The notes: a model not told the origin generated them from the sequence alone. A DNA stretch of 64,000 bases from Paenibacillus xylanexedens (GCF_007680605.1 NZ_VEIO01000001.1:1178001-1242000), one strand, 5' to 3'. Counted from the first letter of the stretch, positions 17,484 through 26,799 are shown. Numbers and translations are program-made.

Positions 17484-17741
17484 CATTAAGTTAGTTTCGT
17501 TTCATTCGCTTGGAACACGTGAAAAAGTTATTAAATCTCGCATACACGAAATTAAAAACCGGGATAATATCTTATGGCCTATGAGGATAAAGTCTTAGAC
17601 GTTCATTTTTGTCCATATGATTAAGGTCATTTGGACTATGTAGAAAATGTTGGATTCAAACGATATAAGATGTATAAGTATGTCTCGGCCCCGTTGATCC
17701 GGGGTTGTTAACTATAATCATTTGTTCAGGGGGAGTTCCGA
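17484..17741. other. Intergenic region before the HD-GYP gene
   Basis: No credible gene. TATAAT near 17714 and a small CCCCG/CGGGG hairpin just before it may belong to the promoter of the HD-GYP gene, but no well-spaced -35 is visible. Confidence 0.4.
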
Positions 17742-18854
17742 TTGAGAATCCATATTATGAACCTGCAAGACGGGGACCGTCTGACAGCGGATACGTTTAG
17801 CGATGCAGGACTGCACATTCTCGGAAAGGGGACTGTCATTCGAAGCGAGGATATTACCTTGCTTATGCAGCATCGGGTAGATTACGTAGACATTGAATTG
17901 CGTGAAGAAGGAATTACCGAAGCAGAGTTTTTCGCAGCTTCCATGAAACACGCATCAGAATCCAGAAGTAACAGTAGTTCTAGCGGGACAAGCACGGGTG
18001 AACAACCTCCTGAAGAAGAGATGAAATCCCAATTTCTTCAGACTGTACATAATTATCAGAATGCGTTTCTGGAAGCGCTGACGGTAGGCAAATTTAATGC
18101 GACAATGGTAGATGATGCCCTGCAGCCTATGGTGGATGGACTTGATGAGCAGAAGGACGTTGTACATCTCCTGATGATGCTGGAACGTGATGACGTTAAC
18201 AATTACACTCATTCCATACAGGTAGGTCTGTTGTCATTCTATATTGCGAGCTGGCTAGGTTATTCGCAGGAAGAATGTTACAAGATCAGTCGGGGCGGGT
18301 ACTTGCACGATATCGGCAAGTGTAAGGTTTCACTCCGAATTCGAAACAAAACAGAACCATTGACGGCAGAAGAGCAACTCGAATTGCAGCGGCATACGAT
18401 TTACGGGCATGAAATCATTAAAAGTTCCATGACAGATGAAGCTACGGCTTTGGTTGCTTTACAGCATCATGAGCGTGAAGACGGGTCAGGGTATCCAATG
18501 CAACTTGGAAAAGGTGAGATTCATCCGTATACTCAAATTGTGTCTGTAGCTGATATCTATATTGGTATGCGGACAGGTAAACATGGAGCAAGCAATCCGA
18601 ACCTGATTAACAATCTCAGAGATATCTATAGCATGGGATTTGGAAAATTGAATGAAAAGGCGGTCCAAGCGCTAATGCAGCATTTGCTGCCTAACTTTAT
18701 TGGCAAACAGGTGCTGCTAAGTAATGGAGAGAAGGGTGTTATTGTCATGAACAATGCGTCCGATATTTTCAAACCGCTGATTAAAGTGGAATCGGAACAG
18801 TATCGTGATCTGTCCAAAGAGCGTACTCTTTCCATTAATGAATTGCTGATTTAA
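17742..18854 (+). CDS. HD-GYP domain protein, probable cyclic-di-GMP phosphodiesterase
   Basis: A 370-residue protein. The N-terminal ~130 residues have no clear receiver domain. The HD-GYP core shows H189-D190 in GGYLHDIGKCKV, then HH(242-243)EREDGSGYP, which is the HHExxDGxGYP signature of active members. Metal-binding His/Asp residues are therefore present. It would hydrolyse cyclic di-GMP or a related dinucleotide. TTG start; GGGGGAG lies six bases upstream. Bracketed by terminators, so monocistronic. Confidence 0.9.
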   Translation: MRIHIMNLQDGDRLTADTFSDAGLHILGKGTVIRSEDITLLMQHRVDYVDIELREEGITEAEFFAASMKHASESRSNSSSSGTSTGEQPPEEEMKSQFLQTVHNYQNAFLEALTVGKFNATMVDDALQPMVDGLDEQKDVVHLLMMLERDDVNNYTHSIQVGLLSFYIASWLGYSQEECYKISRGGYLHDIGKCKVSLRIRNKTEPLTAEEQLELQRHTIYGHEIIKSSMTDEATALVALQHHEREDGSGYPMQLGKGEIHPYTQIVSVADIYIGMRTGKHGASNPNLINNLRDIYSMGFGKLNEKAVQALMQHLLPNFIGKQVLLSNGEKGVIVMNNASDIFKPLIKVESEQYRDLSKERTLSINELLI

Positions 18855-18877
18855 TGCCGCAAAAAAGAAAACAGTCA

Positions 18878-18917
18878 AAACGAGCTTCTTGTCATTGGAT
18901 GAGAAGCTCGTTTTTTT
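18878..18917. terminator. Terminator between HD-GYP and MFS genes
   Basis: AAACGAGCTTCT pairs with AGAAGCTCGTTT, followed by a T-tract. The genes are convergent, so it may serve both. Confidence 0.85.
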
Positions 18918-18939
18918 AATGAAACAATTTCAACTGTTG

Positions 18940-20172
18940 CTAGCGATCATGCCTCGTTAAAACAAACCGTTCCGACAGACGATCCACGATCCATACCAGC
19001 AAAGCCGTGATACTGACGCCTGCACCTAACAAACATACTCCCCTCCAGCCTGACCAGACATACACTTGTGTAGAAATAATGGAACCGGCTGCACTGCCGA
19101 TGGAATAGAAGATCATATACGATGCAGTTAATCGGCTTTGAGCTTCCGGACGGACTCGATAAATCAGACTTTGATTGGTTACATGTATAGCTTGCACAGC
19201 AAGATCAAGCAGGATCATACCCACAACCAGAAACCATAATGAAGTATGTATCAAGCTGATAGGAATCCAGGACAACGCTAAAATGATGAGAGAAATGCCG
19301 GTTGTTTTCTGCCCAGAGCCGTGATCAGCTTGTTTGCCCGCTTTGGCGGCAGCAAGTGCTCCAGCAAGGCCTGCAAAGCCGAAAGCACCTATAGCAACGT
19401 GGGATAACGATATTGGGGGCGCACTGAGTGGTAACACGATGGCAGTCCACAATATGCTGAAGGCCATAAAAATGAACATGGCTAGTATCCCGCGGATTCG
19501 AAGTACATGTAACTCTCTATATAGTCGCAGGGTGGAAGCGAGCAATTGTATATAGCCCAGCTTGGATTGTGTGAACGAGCGTTGAGGGAGCATACGCCCC
19601 AGCACAAATACACTGATCAGAGTGAGACTGGCTGAAAATAAATATACAGATCTCCAGCCCAGCCAGTCATTCATCAAACCGGCTACAGATCGTGCAAGCA
19701 AGATACCGATGACAATTCCACTGGTTACCCGGCCTACGATGCTACCTCGCTGCGAGTCGGTTGACAAATGAGCCGCATAAGCAACAAAGGTTTGAGTGAT
19801 AACGGCTAATAACCCAACCATTGCAATAGCTGCGAATAAAATGGATGATGAAGCAGAAGTACCTGCAACAATTAAAGCGAATGCGGATAAAATCATCTGG
19901 ATTAGAATCAGTTTACGGCGGTTGACGAGGTCTCCCAGTGGAACAAGCAGTAAGAGGCCAAGCGCGTAACAAATCTGGGTAATGGTAATCACGAGACCAA
20001 TGGTTGCAGTGGATAGATGGAAATCGAGTGCGATGGAATCCAATAAAGGTTGCGCATAGTAAATATTCGCTACGGATAGACCGCTACACACGGCAAATAC
20101 CCATGCCAATGCTCCTGTCATGCTCTGTTTTGTAAAAGATTCCTTGTTTGCATGTTGGATAGAATGTTGCAT
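18940..20172 (-). CDS. MFS transporter, drug/metabolite efflux type
   Basis: A 410-residue protein with twelve predicted transmembrane segments. The start (WVFAVCSGLSVANIYYAQPLLDSIALDFHLS) and the loop 2-3 motif GDLVNRRKLI are those of the DHA1/MFS_1 group annotated as small-molecule exporters. Divergent from a TetR gene 248 bp away with related operator-like sequences before both, which suggests TetR-controlled efflux. The substrate is unknown. Confidence 0.9.
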   Translation of the reverse strand: MQHSIQHANKESFTKQSMTGALAWVFAVCSGLSVANIYYAQPLLDSIALDFHLSTATIGLVITITQICYALGLLLLVPLGDLVNRRKLILIQMILSAFALIVAGTSASSSILFAAIAMVGLLAVITQTFVAYAAHLSTDSQRGSIVGRVTSGIVIGILLARSVAGLMNDWLGWRSVYLFSASLTLISVFVLGRMLPQRSFTQSKLGYIQLLASTLRLYRELHVLRIRGILAMFIFMAFSILWTAIVLPLSAPPISLSHVAIGAFGFAGLAGALAAAKAGKQADHGSGQKTTGISLIILALSWIPISLIHTSLWFLVVGMILLDLAVQAIHVTNQSLIYRVRPEAQSRLTASYMIFYSIGSAAGSIISTQVYVWSGWRGVCLLGAGVSITALLVWIVDRLSERFVLTRHDR

Positions 20173-20204
20173 TTGTGTCGGATTCCTTTCTTACTTTTTA
20201 TTTT

Positions 20205-20218
20205 ATACTGATCGGTAT
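20205..20218. promoter_or_regulatory. Candidate TetR operator at the MFS gene
   Basis: ATACTGATCGGTAT is an inverted repeat, ATAC-N-GATC-N-GTAT, 33 bp upstream of the MFS start. A related sequence lies before the tetR gene. Confidence 0.55.
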
Positions 20219-20390
20219 TTTATTTATGGGATTAACCATATATTTTATCTTTCTGAATGTCAATAGGGCGCTGATTAGAAAAGAGGTAATGTTTATTAAG
20301 TCATTGGAATGCCGCGTAATTTGAGCAAAAGTTTTAGCTGATGATATAAATACATTTTGACTTTTCGAATCGTTGCGTTAGTATATAACT

Positions 20391-20404
20391 ATACTGTTCG
20401 ATAA
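20391..20404. promoter_or_regulatory. Candidate TetR operator at the tetR gene
   Basis: ATACTGTTCGATAA matches the MFS-side site at 11 of 14 positions and lies 17 bp before the GTG start, as expected for autorepression. Confidence 0.45.
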
Positions 20405-20420
20405 ATAATGGAGGGGTATT

Positions 20421-21038
20421 GTGGTTAGAAAGCGAGAGTTTAATACAGAAGAAGCACTGGATGCTGCTATGCATGTATTTTGGCTTAAAGGGTTCGAGGC
20501 AACCTCACTAACGGATCTGACAACGGCAATGGGGATTCAGCGTCCCAGTTTGTATGCAGCCTTTGGAGATAAAATGGAGTTGTTTGAACTTGTGCTTCGT
20601 AGATATACCACTTTACATGCCGCGCAGATTAGAGCATTACTGGGTCATGGAGAGTCTGTCAGAGAAGCTTTTCGCGCTGTTTTTGACTGGATTACATCAG
20701 AGGAGAAGAAAGTTACTGCCAGTCAAGGTTGTTTTTGTATCAACACCATGGTTGAACTGGCTCCCCATGATCCCAAGTTTGCTGTGTTAACACGTGAGCA
20801 TCAGATGTATTTAGCGGTCATTTTCAGAGAAACACTCGAAAAAGGTCGACAGAATGGAGAGTTACCAGAGGAGTTAAACGCTGGACTTGTGGCACAAAGT
20901 TTAGTTGTTTCGATGATCGGGTTAACCGTGCTAATGAAGGCGGCACCGGATCGTTCGTTCATCGAGCAAAGTATTCAGGCAACGTTATCTGTATTGAATA
21001 ACAGCGATCATAGAAACGAGCCTCTTATTTTAAAATAA
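20421..21038 (+). CDS. TetR/AcrR-family transcriptional regulator
   Basis: A 205-residue protein. Residues ~8-52 form the TetR helix-turn-helix (EALDAAMHVFWLKGFEATSLTDLTTAMGIQRPSLYAAFGDK). The effector domain includes GCFCINTMVEL, common in the TetR_C_16/AefR-like group. GTG start with GGAGGGG upstream. Divergent from and probably repressing the MFS exporter. The last codons (EPLILK) are encoded inside the left arm of the downstream terminator. Confidence 0.92.
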   Translation: MVRKREFNTEEALDAAMHVFWLKGFEATSLTDLTTAMGIQRPSLYAAFGDKMELFELVLRRYTTLHAAQIRALLGHGESVREAFRAVFDWITSEEKKVTASQGCFCINTMVELAPHDPKFAVLTREHQMYLAVIFRETLEKGRQNGELPEELNAGLVAQSLVVSMIGLTVLMKAAPDRSFIEQSIQATLSVLNNSDHRNEPLILK

Positions 21039-21050
21039 GAAGCTCGTTTT
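21015..21050. terminator. Terminator overlapping the tetR stop codon
   Basis: AACGAGCCTCTTATTTT pairs with AAAATAAGAAGCTCGTT (one mismatch) and is followed by TTTTT. The left arm is coding. The lacI gene converges from the other side. Confidence 0.85.
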
Positions 21051-21097
21051 TTGAACGGATATTGCGATAATTGTGTACAGATCGGTTTGTGTTTTTT

Positions 21098-22141
21098 TTA
21101 GGAATGGATATTGTTTATCGCGTTTGACGAGCGAATCATAGCTACACTGGACTCGCGGACAATCAACCGCGGTTCGAACTGGATATGTTCGTAATCCGAA
21201 GTACTCATCTCACGAATCCGTTTAAGCAATAACTCCGTTGCAAGCCGAGCGACCTCCTCACCCATGATGGAGACGGAACTGATCTGAGGCGACGACACCG
21301 TTGTCCATTGATTGTTATCCACGCCCACCACAGCTACATCCTCGGGTACCCGTACACCTAACTCTTTAAAGCGGTTCACAAGTCCAATGGCAACCATATC
21401 ATTAATTGCATAGACCGCATCCGGCATATGGGTCAAACCGTAGAAGTAATCCGCGGCACTCGCTCCCGTAGCAAGAGAGAAGTCTTCACCGAAGTAAACA
21501 AGGGAAATATCCACATGACCGACAGCTTGCTCGTAGGCGCGATAGCGCTCCTCAATAATATCTTTGGGGGCTCCGGCATAAGCAATCCGGGTTCTTCCGA
21601 TTTTAAACAGATGCTCCATAACCAGTTTTCCCTCAGGTTGCGACAAGGAGACGATGTCTGCTTGAATGCCAGGCTCCAATTTTTTTCCGTAGTTAATAAT
21701 GGAGATTGGAAGAGGTGCTTTGTCAATGAGTCCGGGCAGTGTTTTTGGATAGGCAAGCGGCATGAAAATAAGACCATCAACGTGTAATTTCTTCACATTA
21801 CGTATCGTCTCAAGCTCCGTTCTGGCATTGCCAGCTGTGTTAATCTGCACAACATGGTACCCGTGCTGCTTCGCGGTCTGCTCAACGGACCAGGAGATTT
21901 CGGGAATGATGGCGTTACGGATATCCGGAACAACAAGTGCAATCTGATGCGTTTGTCTGATTTTGAGACTCTGTGCAGAGGTGTTTGGCACAAAGCCCAA
22001 ATCTTCTATGGCACGCATAACCTTTTCTCGTGTTACACTGCTGATTCCATCCGAATTGTTGATAGCCCGCGATACGGTAGCAATTCCTACACCAGCGCGT
22101 TCAGCGACATCCTTAATCGTGATTTTTTGCTCTTTACTCAC
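21098..22141 (-). CDS. LacI-family transcriptional regulator
   Basis: A 347-residue protein. The N-terminus ITIKDVAERAGVGIATVSRAINNSDGISSVTREKVMRAIEDLGFVPN is the LacI helix-turn-helix plus hinge. The rest is a periplasmic-binding-like sensor ending IQFEPRLIVRESS. GTG start. Divergent from a butanediol-type dehydrogenase; closely matching palindromes precede both genes, so this protein most likely represses both. The inducer is unknown. Confidence 0.93.
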   Translation of the reverse strand: MSKEQKITIKDVAERAGVGIATVSRAINNSDGISSVTREKVMRAIEDLGFVPNTSAQSLKIRQTHQIALVVPDIRNAIIPEISWSVEQTAKQHGYHVVQINTAGNARTELETIRNVKKLHVDGLIFMPLAYPKTLPGLIDKAPLPISIINYGKKLEPGIQADIVSLSQPEGKLVMEHLFKIGRTRIAYAGAPKDIIEERYRAYEQAVGHVDISLVYFGEDFSLATGASAADYFYGLTHMPDAVYAINDMVAIGLVNRFKELGVRVPEDVAVVGVDNNQWTTVSSPQISSVSIMGEEVARLATELLLKRIREMSTSDYEHIQFEPRLIVRESSVAMIRSSNAINNIHS

Positions 22142-22163
22142 TTTATCATTGACCTCACTTCAT

Positions 22164-22177
22164 CGGAAACGATTCCG
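22164..22177. promoter_or_regulatory. LacI-type operator at the lacI gene
   Basis: CGGAAACGATTCCG is a near-perfect palindrome with a central CG, 22 bp upstream of the lacI start. It differs by one base from the site at 22464. Confidence 0.7.
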
Positions 22178-22463
22178 TATTTTAGGCTTATGTATGTATT
22201 GCAAAGTATGCATATAACTTGATTATACCATTGCAACATCATAGTAGCCCGTCAACAAACAGAAATGGATGTAAATTTATGCATCTTTATGTTTAATTTC
22301 CTAATTTATGATTAGAAATAAACGAAATCTTAGAATGATCATCGTGTTTATTTCCTTTATTAGCGTAAAACTGCAGATTAATTGACGAATTTACTCACGA
22401 GATCGACATATTTATGGAGAAAGATGTTTGACAGGCTATCTCTAATGTGACATATTTAATTTA

Positions 22464-22477
22464 CGGAAACGTTTCCG
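22464..22477. promoter_or_regulatory. LacI-type operator at the dehydrogenase gene
   Basis: CGGAAACGTTTCCG is a perfect 14-bp palindrome with the central CpG expected of LacI operators, 36 bp before the dehydrogenase start and exactly 300 bp from the lacI-side copy. Between the two sites the region is AT-rich with no gene. Confidence 0.75.
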
Positions 22478-22513
22478 ATATTATACGAATTAATCATTTG
22501 GGAGATGAATGGA

Positions 22514-23563
22514 ATGAAAGCATTGCGTTGGCACGGTGTCAAAGATCTTCGTCTGGAACATATTTCTGAACCTCAGATTGAACAGGGTAAAGTGAAAATA
22601 AAAGTGGAATGGTGCGGGATCTGTGGCAGCGATCTACATGAATACACAGCTGGACCGATTTTTATACCAGCTCAGGCTCCGCATCCGCTAACAGGGGAAA
22701 AAGCACCTGTGGTTATGGGACATGAGTTTTCGGGACAAGTGGTTGAAGTGGGCGAAGGGGTGACTCGTTTTCAGGCAGGTGATCGTGTGGTTGTAGAGCC
22801 CATTTATGCATGCGGTCATTGCGAAGCTTGTAAACAGGGCAGGTACAATTTATGTGACAAGATGGGATTTTTAGGTCTGGCCGGGGGCGGAGGGGGATTC
22901 TCCGAGTATGTGACAGCAGACGAGAAGATGGTTCATGCCATTCCGGATTCCATATCTTATGAGCAGGGTGCTCTTGTTGAACCTTCCGCAGTAGCTCTGC
23001 ACGCTGTTCGCCAGAGTAAACTGAACGTTGGGGATACGGCAGCGGTATTTGGTGCAGGACCGATTGGACTTCTGGTTATTGAAGCGCTCAAGGCATCCGG
23101 GGCATCCGATATTTATGTTGTGGAACTGTCGCCGGAGCGTAAAGCAAAGGCGAAAGAGCTGGGTGCCATTGTGATTGACCCGACCGAGGTTCAAGTGGTT
23201 GAAGAGATTCACCGGCTTACGCAAGGGGGAGTCGATGTAGCCTACGAAGTAACAGGTGTGCCTCGTGTGCTGCAACAAGCGATTGACTCAACACGTATTG
23301 GTGGTGAACTGATGATTGTAAGTATTTTTGAACAAGAAGCGCCAATGCAGCCGAACTCCATTGTGATGAAAGAGCGCACAATAAACGGAATCATCGGTTA
23401 TCGCGATGTGTTCCCGGCAGTCATCCGTTTGATGGAGAAAGGGTTTTTCCCGGCCGACAAGCTGGTGACCAAACGAATTGTGCTGGATGAGGTTGTAGAA
23501 CACGGTTTTGAAGCGTTGCTTAAAGAAAAAAATCAGGTGAAAATTTTGGTCAAGGCAGAATAG
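22514..23563 (+). CDS. bdhA: Zinc alcohol dehydrogenase, 2,3-butanediol dehydrogenase type
   Basis: A 349-residue medium-chain dehydrogenase. CGICGSDLHEY and GHEFSGQV carry the catalytic zinc ligands. CGHCEACKQGRYNLC is the structural zinc loop. VFGAGPIGLLVIEAL is the NAD-binding GxGxxG. The insert AGPIFIPAQAPHPLTGEKAPVVMGHE is characteristic of (R,R)-butanediol dehydrogenases. The ATG at 22514 was chosen because GGAG is nine bases upstream; the ATG at 22505 has no room for a ribosome binding site. Likely repressed by the divergent LacI protein, which leaves open a polyol substrate other than butanediol. Confidence 0.85.
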   Translation: MKALRWHGVKDLRLEHISEPQIEQGKVKIKVEWCGICGSDLHEYTAGPIFIPAQAPHPLTGEKAPVVMGHEFSGQVVEVGEGVTRFQAGDRVVVEPIYACGHCEACKQGRYNLCDKMGFLGLAGGGGGFSEYVTADEKMVHAIPDSISYEQGALVEPSAVALHAVRQSKLNVGDTAAVFGAGPIGLLVIEALKASGASDIYVVELSPERKAKAKELGAIVIDPTEVQVVEEIHRLTQGGVDVAYEVTGVPRVLQQAIDSTRIGGELMIVSIFEQEAPMQPNSIVMKERTINGIIGYRDVFPAVIRLMEKGFFPADKLVTKRIVLDEVVEHGFEALLKEKNQVKILVKAE

Positions 23564-23578
23564 TCCTTCAATTCTTAT

Positions 23579-23620
23579 AGTAGACCTCTTATCTTCGGAT
23601 ACGAGCGTCTACTTTTTTTG
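23579..23620 (+). terminator. Terminator after bdhA with UUCG loop
   Basis: AGTAGAC pairs with GTCTACT; an inner stem TATC-TTCG-GATA closes on a UUCG tetraloop; TTTTTTT follows. Confidence 0.85.
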
Positions 23621-23735
23621 CTGAAAAGGGCGAAATTTGTTGCAGTGTAAGCACCATTTACATACTATAAAAAGATACAATTTGTATCTTTTTTTGAACG
23701 TATGAAAAGTGATTATGTTGAAGGAGGATGCGGAT

Positions 23736-25049
23736 ATGCAAAAGAAAGTAACCTGGGCAGCAATCGGGCTGGCTCTTGTCGCCGGAGCGGGCTGGATGCT
23801 CATGGGAAACGCCAAACCCAAGACGAACACCCCTGCACTAAGACCTGCGGCTACAGAGCGTGAGAATGTCCAGGTGTCCAATGCCCCGATTCAGTCAGCT
23901 GATGTGACGAGCAAGCTGGAATTGTTAGGAAGGGCTTTTAACAAATCGCCTTATGCCAACAACGTATGGGACATGCAACGATACAACGGGAAAATCTATC
24001 TGGGCCATGGAAATAGCAGCAATACGGGGCCTGCACAAAATGCGGGGCCGATCCCTGTCGTGTACTATGATGCAACGAATGCCAAGTTTGAGACGCAGGC
24101 GGTGACGAACAGTAATCCGAGCATTATACCCTCAACAAAAATGTACGTGGACGAAGAGCAGATTGATCTCTATAAGGTGTTAAATGGAAAACTGTATATC
24201 CCTGGTCATGATTCCGATGGTGAAAGCTGGGACTTTGGCAACTTTTACCGCTTGCACGAAGGGACGTGGACCAAATATCGCAATCTGCCCAAGGGCGTTC
24301 ATGTCTATGATCTCGCATATTATCAAGGCAAGCTGTTTGCTGCACTTGGCACAGAAACCAAACCAACCGTCTTAATCTCACATAATGATGGGCAAAGTTG
24401 GCAGCAGTTTGGAACGATCAACACATTTGGCTTTAGAGCATATACGCTATTCGAAATCCAGGGGAAATTGTATGCCTCCGGAATGATGTACCCCGCCAAT
24501 AAAATATGGAATGACAAAACGAATATACTGGAGATTAATGAACGTTTGGAAAAGAGAGACGTAGCTATCTACGGTAACAAAATGTTACCCGGGTTGACCT
24601 ATCAACAAGGTACAGTTCCGTACAATAAAATCGGTAAAAATATTAATTTTAACAATAAGCTGGTGTATATTGCTGGTGGTGTCTTCAATGATAGTCAACT
24701 GTTGCCTAAGTCATTGAATGTGATGACGGATATCAATCAGGCGAGACGTGTCAGTCTGGCAGATGCGAATGCGTTACCAACAGACTTGCTTGTGCGTGAT
24801 GATAAAGTTTATGTGTTAACGTATACTCGCAAGCAGGCCAATGTCTACGTGAGCAGGGTCTATCAAACCAATGATCTGACAACATGGAATGAAATTTTGC
24901 GCTTTACACAGGACACTTATGCCAAGTCATTTGAGGAGCTTGATGGTGATTTTTATTTTGGATTGGGTACAGACCCGGACGTCCTATCGCCCTCATCTGG
25001 AAAAATATTACGAGTGAATCGAGTGGATATTCCTGTGAATTCAAATTAA
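23736..25049 (+). CDS. Exported protein with Asp-box-like beta-propeller motifs
   Basis: A 437-residue protein with an N-terminal hydrophobic signal or anchor (VTWAAIGLALVAGAGWMLMG) and no lipobox. The repeated strand pattern (NGKIYLGHGN, NGKLYIPGHDSDGESWDFG, QGKLFAALGT, SHNDGQSWQQFG, QGKLYASGMMY, NNKLVYIAGG) fits a sialidase-like propeller with Asp-box turns of the form S-x-N-D-G-x-S-W. AAGGAGG precedes the ATG chosen. I see no catalytic set, so enzyme function is unproven. It stands alone. Confidence 0.7.
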   Translation: MQKKVTWAAIGLALVAGAGWMLMGNAKPKTNTPALRPAATERENVQVSNAPIQSADVTSKLELLGRAFNKSPYANNVWDMQRYNGKIYLGHGNSSNTGPAQNAGPIPVVYYDATNAKFETQAVTNSNPSIIPSTKMYVDEEQIDLYKVLNGKLYIPGHDSDGESWDFGNFYRLHEGTWTKYRNLPKGVHVYDLAYYQGKLFAALGTETKPTVLISHNDGQSWQQFGTINTFGFRAYTLFEIQGKLYASGMMYPANKIWNDKTNILEINERLEKRDVAIYGNKMLPGLTYQQGTVPYNKIGKNINFNNKLVYIAGGVFNDSQLLPKSLNVMTDINQARRVSLADANALPTDLLVRDDKVYVLTYTRKQANVYVSRVYQTNDLTTWNEILRFTQDTYAKSFEELDGDFYFGLGTDPDVLSPSSGKILRVNRVDIPVNSN

Positions 25050-25161
25050 AATATAAGGAAGATTATGGATTATATACTATGCTGCATCCACATTGTTGGT
25101 GACCCGGCGATGTGCTGATGATATTCATTGTGTAGAACAATCTGCGGCACTCAGGTCAACG

Positions 25162-25194
25162 GACAGCGGCTCTTCCGAAGCTGTTCTTTTTTTT
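25162..25194 (+). terminator. Terminator after the Asp-box protein gene
   Basis: ACAGC/GCTGT stem with inner GGCT/AAGC-type pairs followed by an eight-T tract, about 110 bp after the stop. The remaining 25195-25374 shows only the AAAGGAG ribosome binding site of the next gene. Confidence 0.65.
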
Positions 25195-25374
25195 GTGGTT
25201 CAGTTTCGTGTGAGAAATTTGTTTGAAAATAAAAATAAGAATCTATAAAATGGATAAAGAGAAATATGTATGACAGTCTACAGGCGTATGACCACTGCTT
25301 AGTGTTATCCAAAGCATGTCACATCTCAAGGTAAGTGCGAAATGTATACTTTCCATTGCAAAGGAGACTAAAAC

Positions 25375-26478
25375 ATGAACGTACCTTCATCATTGTTTAA
25401 ACCGTTCACATCTGACAAACTTACCTTGCCCAATCGAATTGTTATGGCACCGATGACGCGGGGGTTTTCACCGGGCGGTGTGCCAGGGCCCGATGTGGCT
25501 GACTATTACCGCCGTAGAGCGGCTGGCGGCGTGGGACTTATTATTACAGAAGGCACAGGGATTAACCACCCATCCTCAGTAAGTGGTGAGAGCATTCCGC
25601 TTTTTTATGGTGAAGAAGCGTTGCAAGGATGGGCGAATGTAGTCAAGGCTGTTCACGATGCTGGCGGGAAAATAATGCCTCAGCTCTGGCACGTTGGCAC
25701 TGCAAGGCGTTCTGGAGATTTACCTAATGCAGAAGCTCACCCCGTTAGTCCATCCGGAATCAGTATGGCTGGTGAAGCGGCTTACGAACCATTAACGGAA
25801 GAAGAGATCCACGCGCTTATACAAGCCTATGCTCAGGCAGCGGCTGATGCGAAGCGTATCGGTTTTGATGGCATTGAGTTGCATGGTGCGCATGGATATT
25901 TAATTGATCAATTTTTCTGGGGGCAGACGAATCGCAGGACGGACAAATATGGCGGAGATTTAGTGCGCCGGACACAGTTTGCAGTCGAAGTGATCAAAGC
26001 TTGCCGCGCTGCGGTAGGACCAGATTTTCCGATCGTTTTACGCTTCTCGCAATGGAAGATGGGCAGTTACGAGGCTAGACTGGTCGAATCGCCAGATGAG
26101 CTGAAACAATTTTTGGAACCGCTGAGTGCAGCGGGGGTAGATATTTTCCATTGTTCCACACGCCGCTTCTGGTTGCCGGAATTTGAAGGTTCTGATCTCA
26201 ATCTTGCGGGCTGGACTCAGAAATTAACGGGAAAACCCGCGATTTCGGTTGGTTCAGTAGGTTTAGAGGCAGAGTTTGTGGAACGTGGTAGTGAAAAGCA
26301 AGAAACAGGAGACGCGCATCTTGATTTGCTGGATGAGAAGATGGTGAATGGGGAATTTGATCTAATTGCTCTCGGTCGTGTACTATTGAGTGATCCTGAA
26401 TGGCCGATTAAAGTGCAAGAGGGACATAATGCCGATATCATTCCTTTTACAAAAGAAGTATTGTCCAGATTGCAATGA
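25375..26478 (+). CDS. NADH:flavin oxidoreductase, old yellow enzyme family
   Basis: A 367-residue TIM-barrel flavoenzyme. LPNRIVMAPMTRGF is the FMN-binding start, MPQLWHVGTARR holds the central strand, GFDGIELHGAHGYLIDQFFWGQTNRRTDKYGGD is the OYE signature, and ALGRVLLSDPEWP is the phosphate-binding end. Such enzymes reduce activated alkenes, nitro-esters or N-ethylmaleimide using NAD(P)H. AAAGGAG precedes the ATG. A terminator follows about 100 bp downstream. Confidence 0.92.
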   Translation: MNVPSSLFKPFTSDKLTLPNRIVMAPMTRGFSPGGVPGPDVADYYRRRAAGGVGLIITEGTGINHPSSVSGESIPLFYGEEALQGWANVVKAVHDAGGKIMPQLWHVGTARRSGDLPNAEAHPVSPSGISMAGEAAYEPLTEEEIHALIQAYAQAAADAKRIGFDGIELHGAHGYLIDQFFWGQTNRRTDKYGGDLVRRTQFAVEVIKACRAAVGPDFPIVLRFSQWKMGSYEARLVESPDELKQFLEPLSAAGVDIFHCSTRRFWLPEFEGSDLNLAGWTQKLTGKPAISVGSVGLEAEFVERGSEKQETGDAHLDLLDEKMVNGEFDLIALGRVLLSDPEWPIKVQEGHNADIIPFTKEVLSRLQ

Positions 26479-26480
26479 GA

Positions 26481-26508
26481 ATTTCATTATATGAAAAATT
26501 CAAAATAG
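26481..26508. repeat. 28-bp direct repeat, first copy
   Basis: Begins ATTTCATTATATGAAAAATT; it matches 26658-26685 at 25 or 26 of 28 positions. The core TTTCAT-n-ATGAAA is an inverted repeat. It begins just after the stop codon of the flavin reductase gene. Confidence 0.6.
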
Positions 26509-26574
26509 TAATACTTAACTTTGTGATTACATCCATAACAACGGGACAAAAAGTGGTCTAAAATCAACAGCAGA

Positions 26575-26596
26575 GCCGCCGCAAGGCGGTTTTTTA
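26575..26596 (+). terminator. Terminator after the flavin reductase gene
   Basis: CCGCC-GCAA-GGCGG stem with a GNRA tetraloop followed by TTTTTT. Confidence 0.85.
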
Positions 26597-26657
26597 TTTT
26601 CCCAATAACGATCCTCTTGAACAACGAACTTAATACCCACCATTCTCAAAAATAAAT

Positions 26658-26685
26658 ATTTCATCATATGAAAAATTCACAATAG
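26658..26685. repeat. 28-bp direct repeat, second copy
   Basis: Begins ATTTCATCATATGAAAAATT; partner of 26481-26508, offset 177 bp. The two copies bracket the terminator. Confidence 0.6.
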
Positions 26686-26799
26686 AAAACGGAAATCCGC
26701 ATATACCCAGAACGCATCCACTACGCTTGCTCCCGCCCAATGTTAAAACAGCTATTCATGCCATATCCAGGTACAAGAAGCAAGATTACTTTTCGCATC

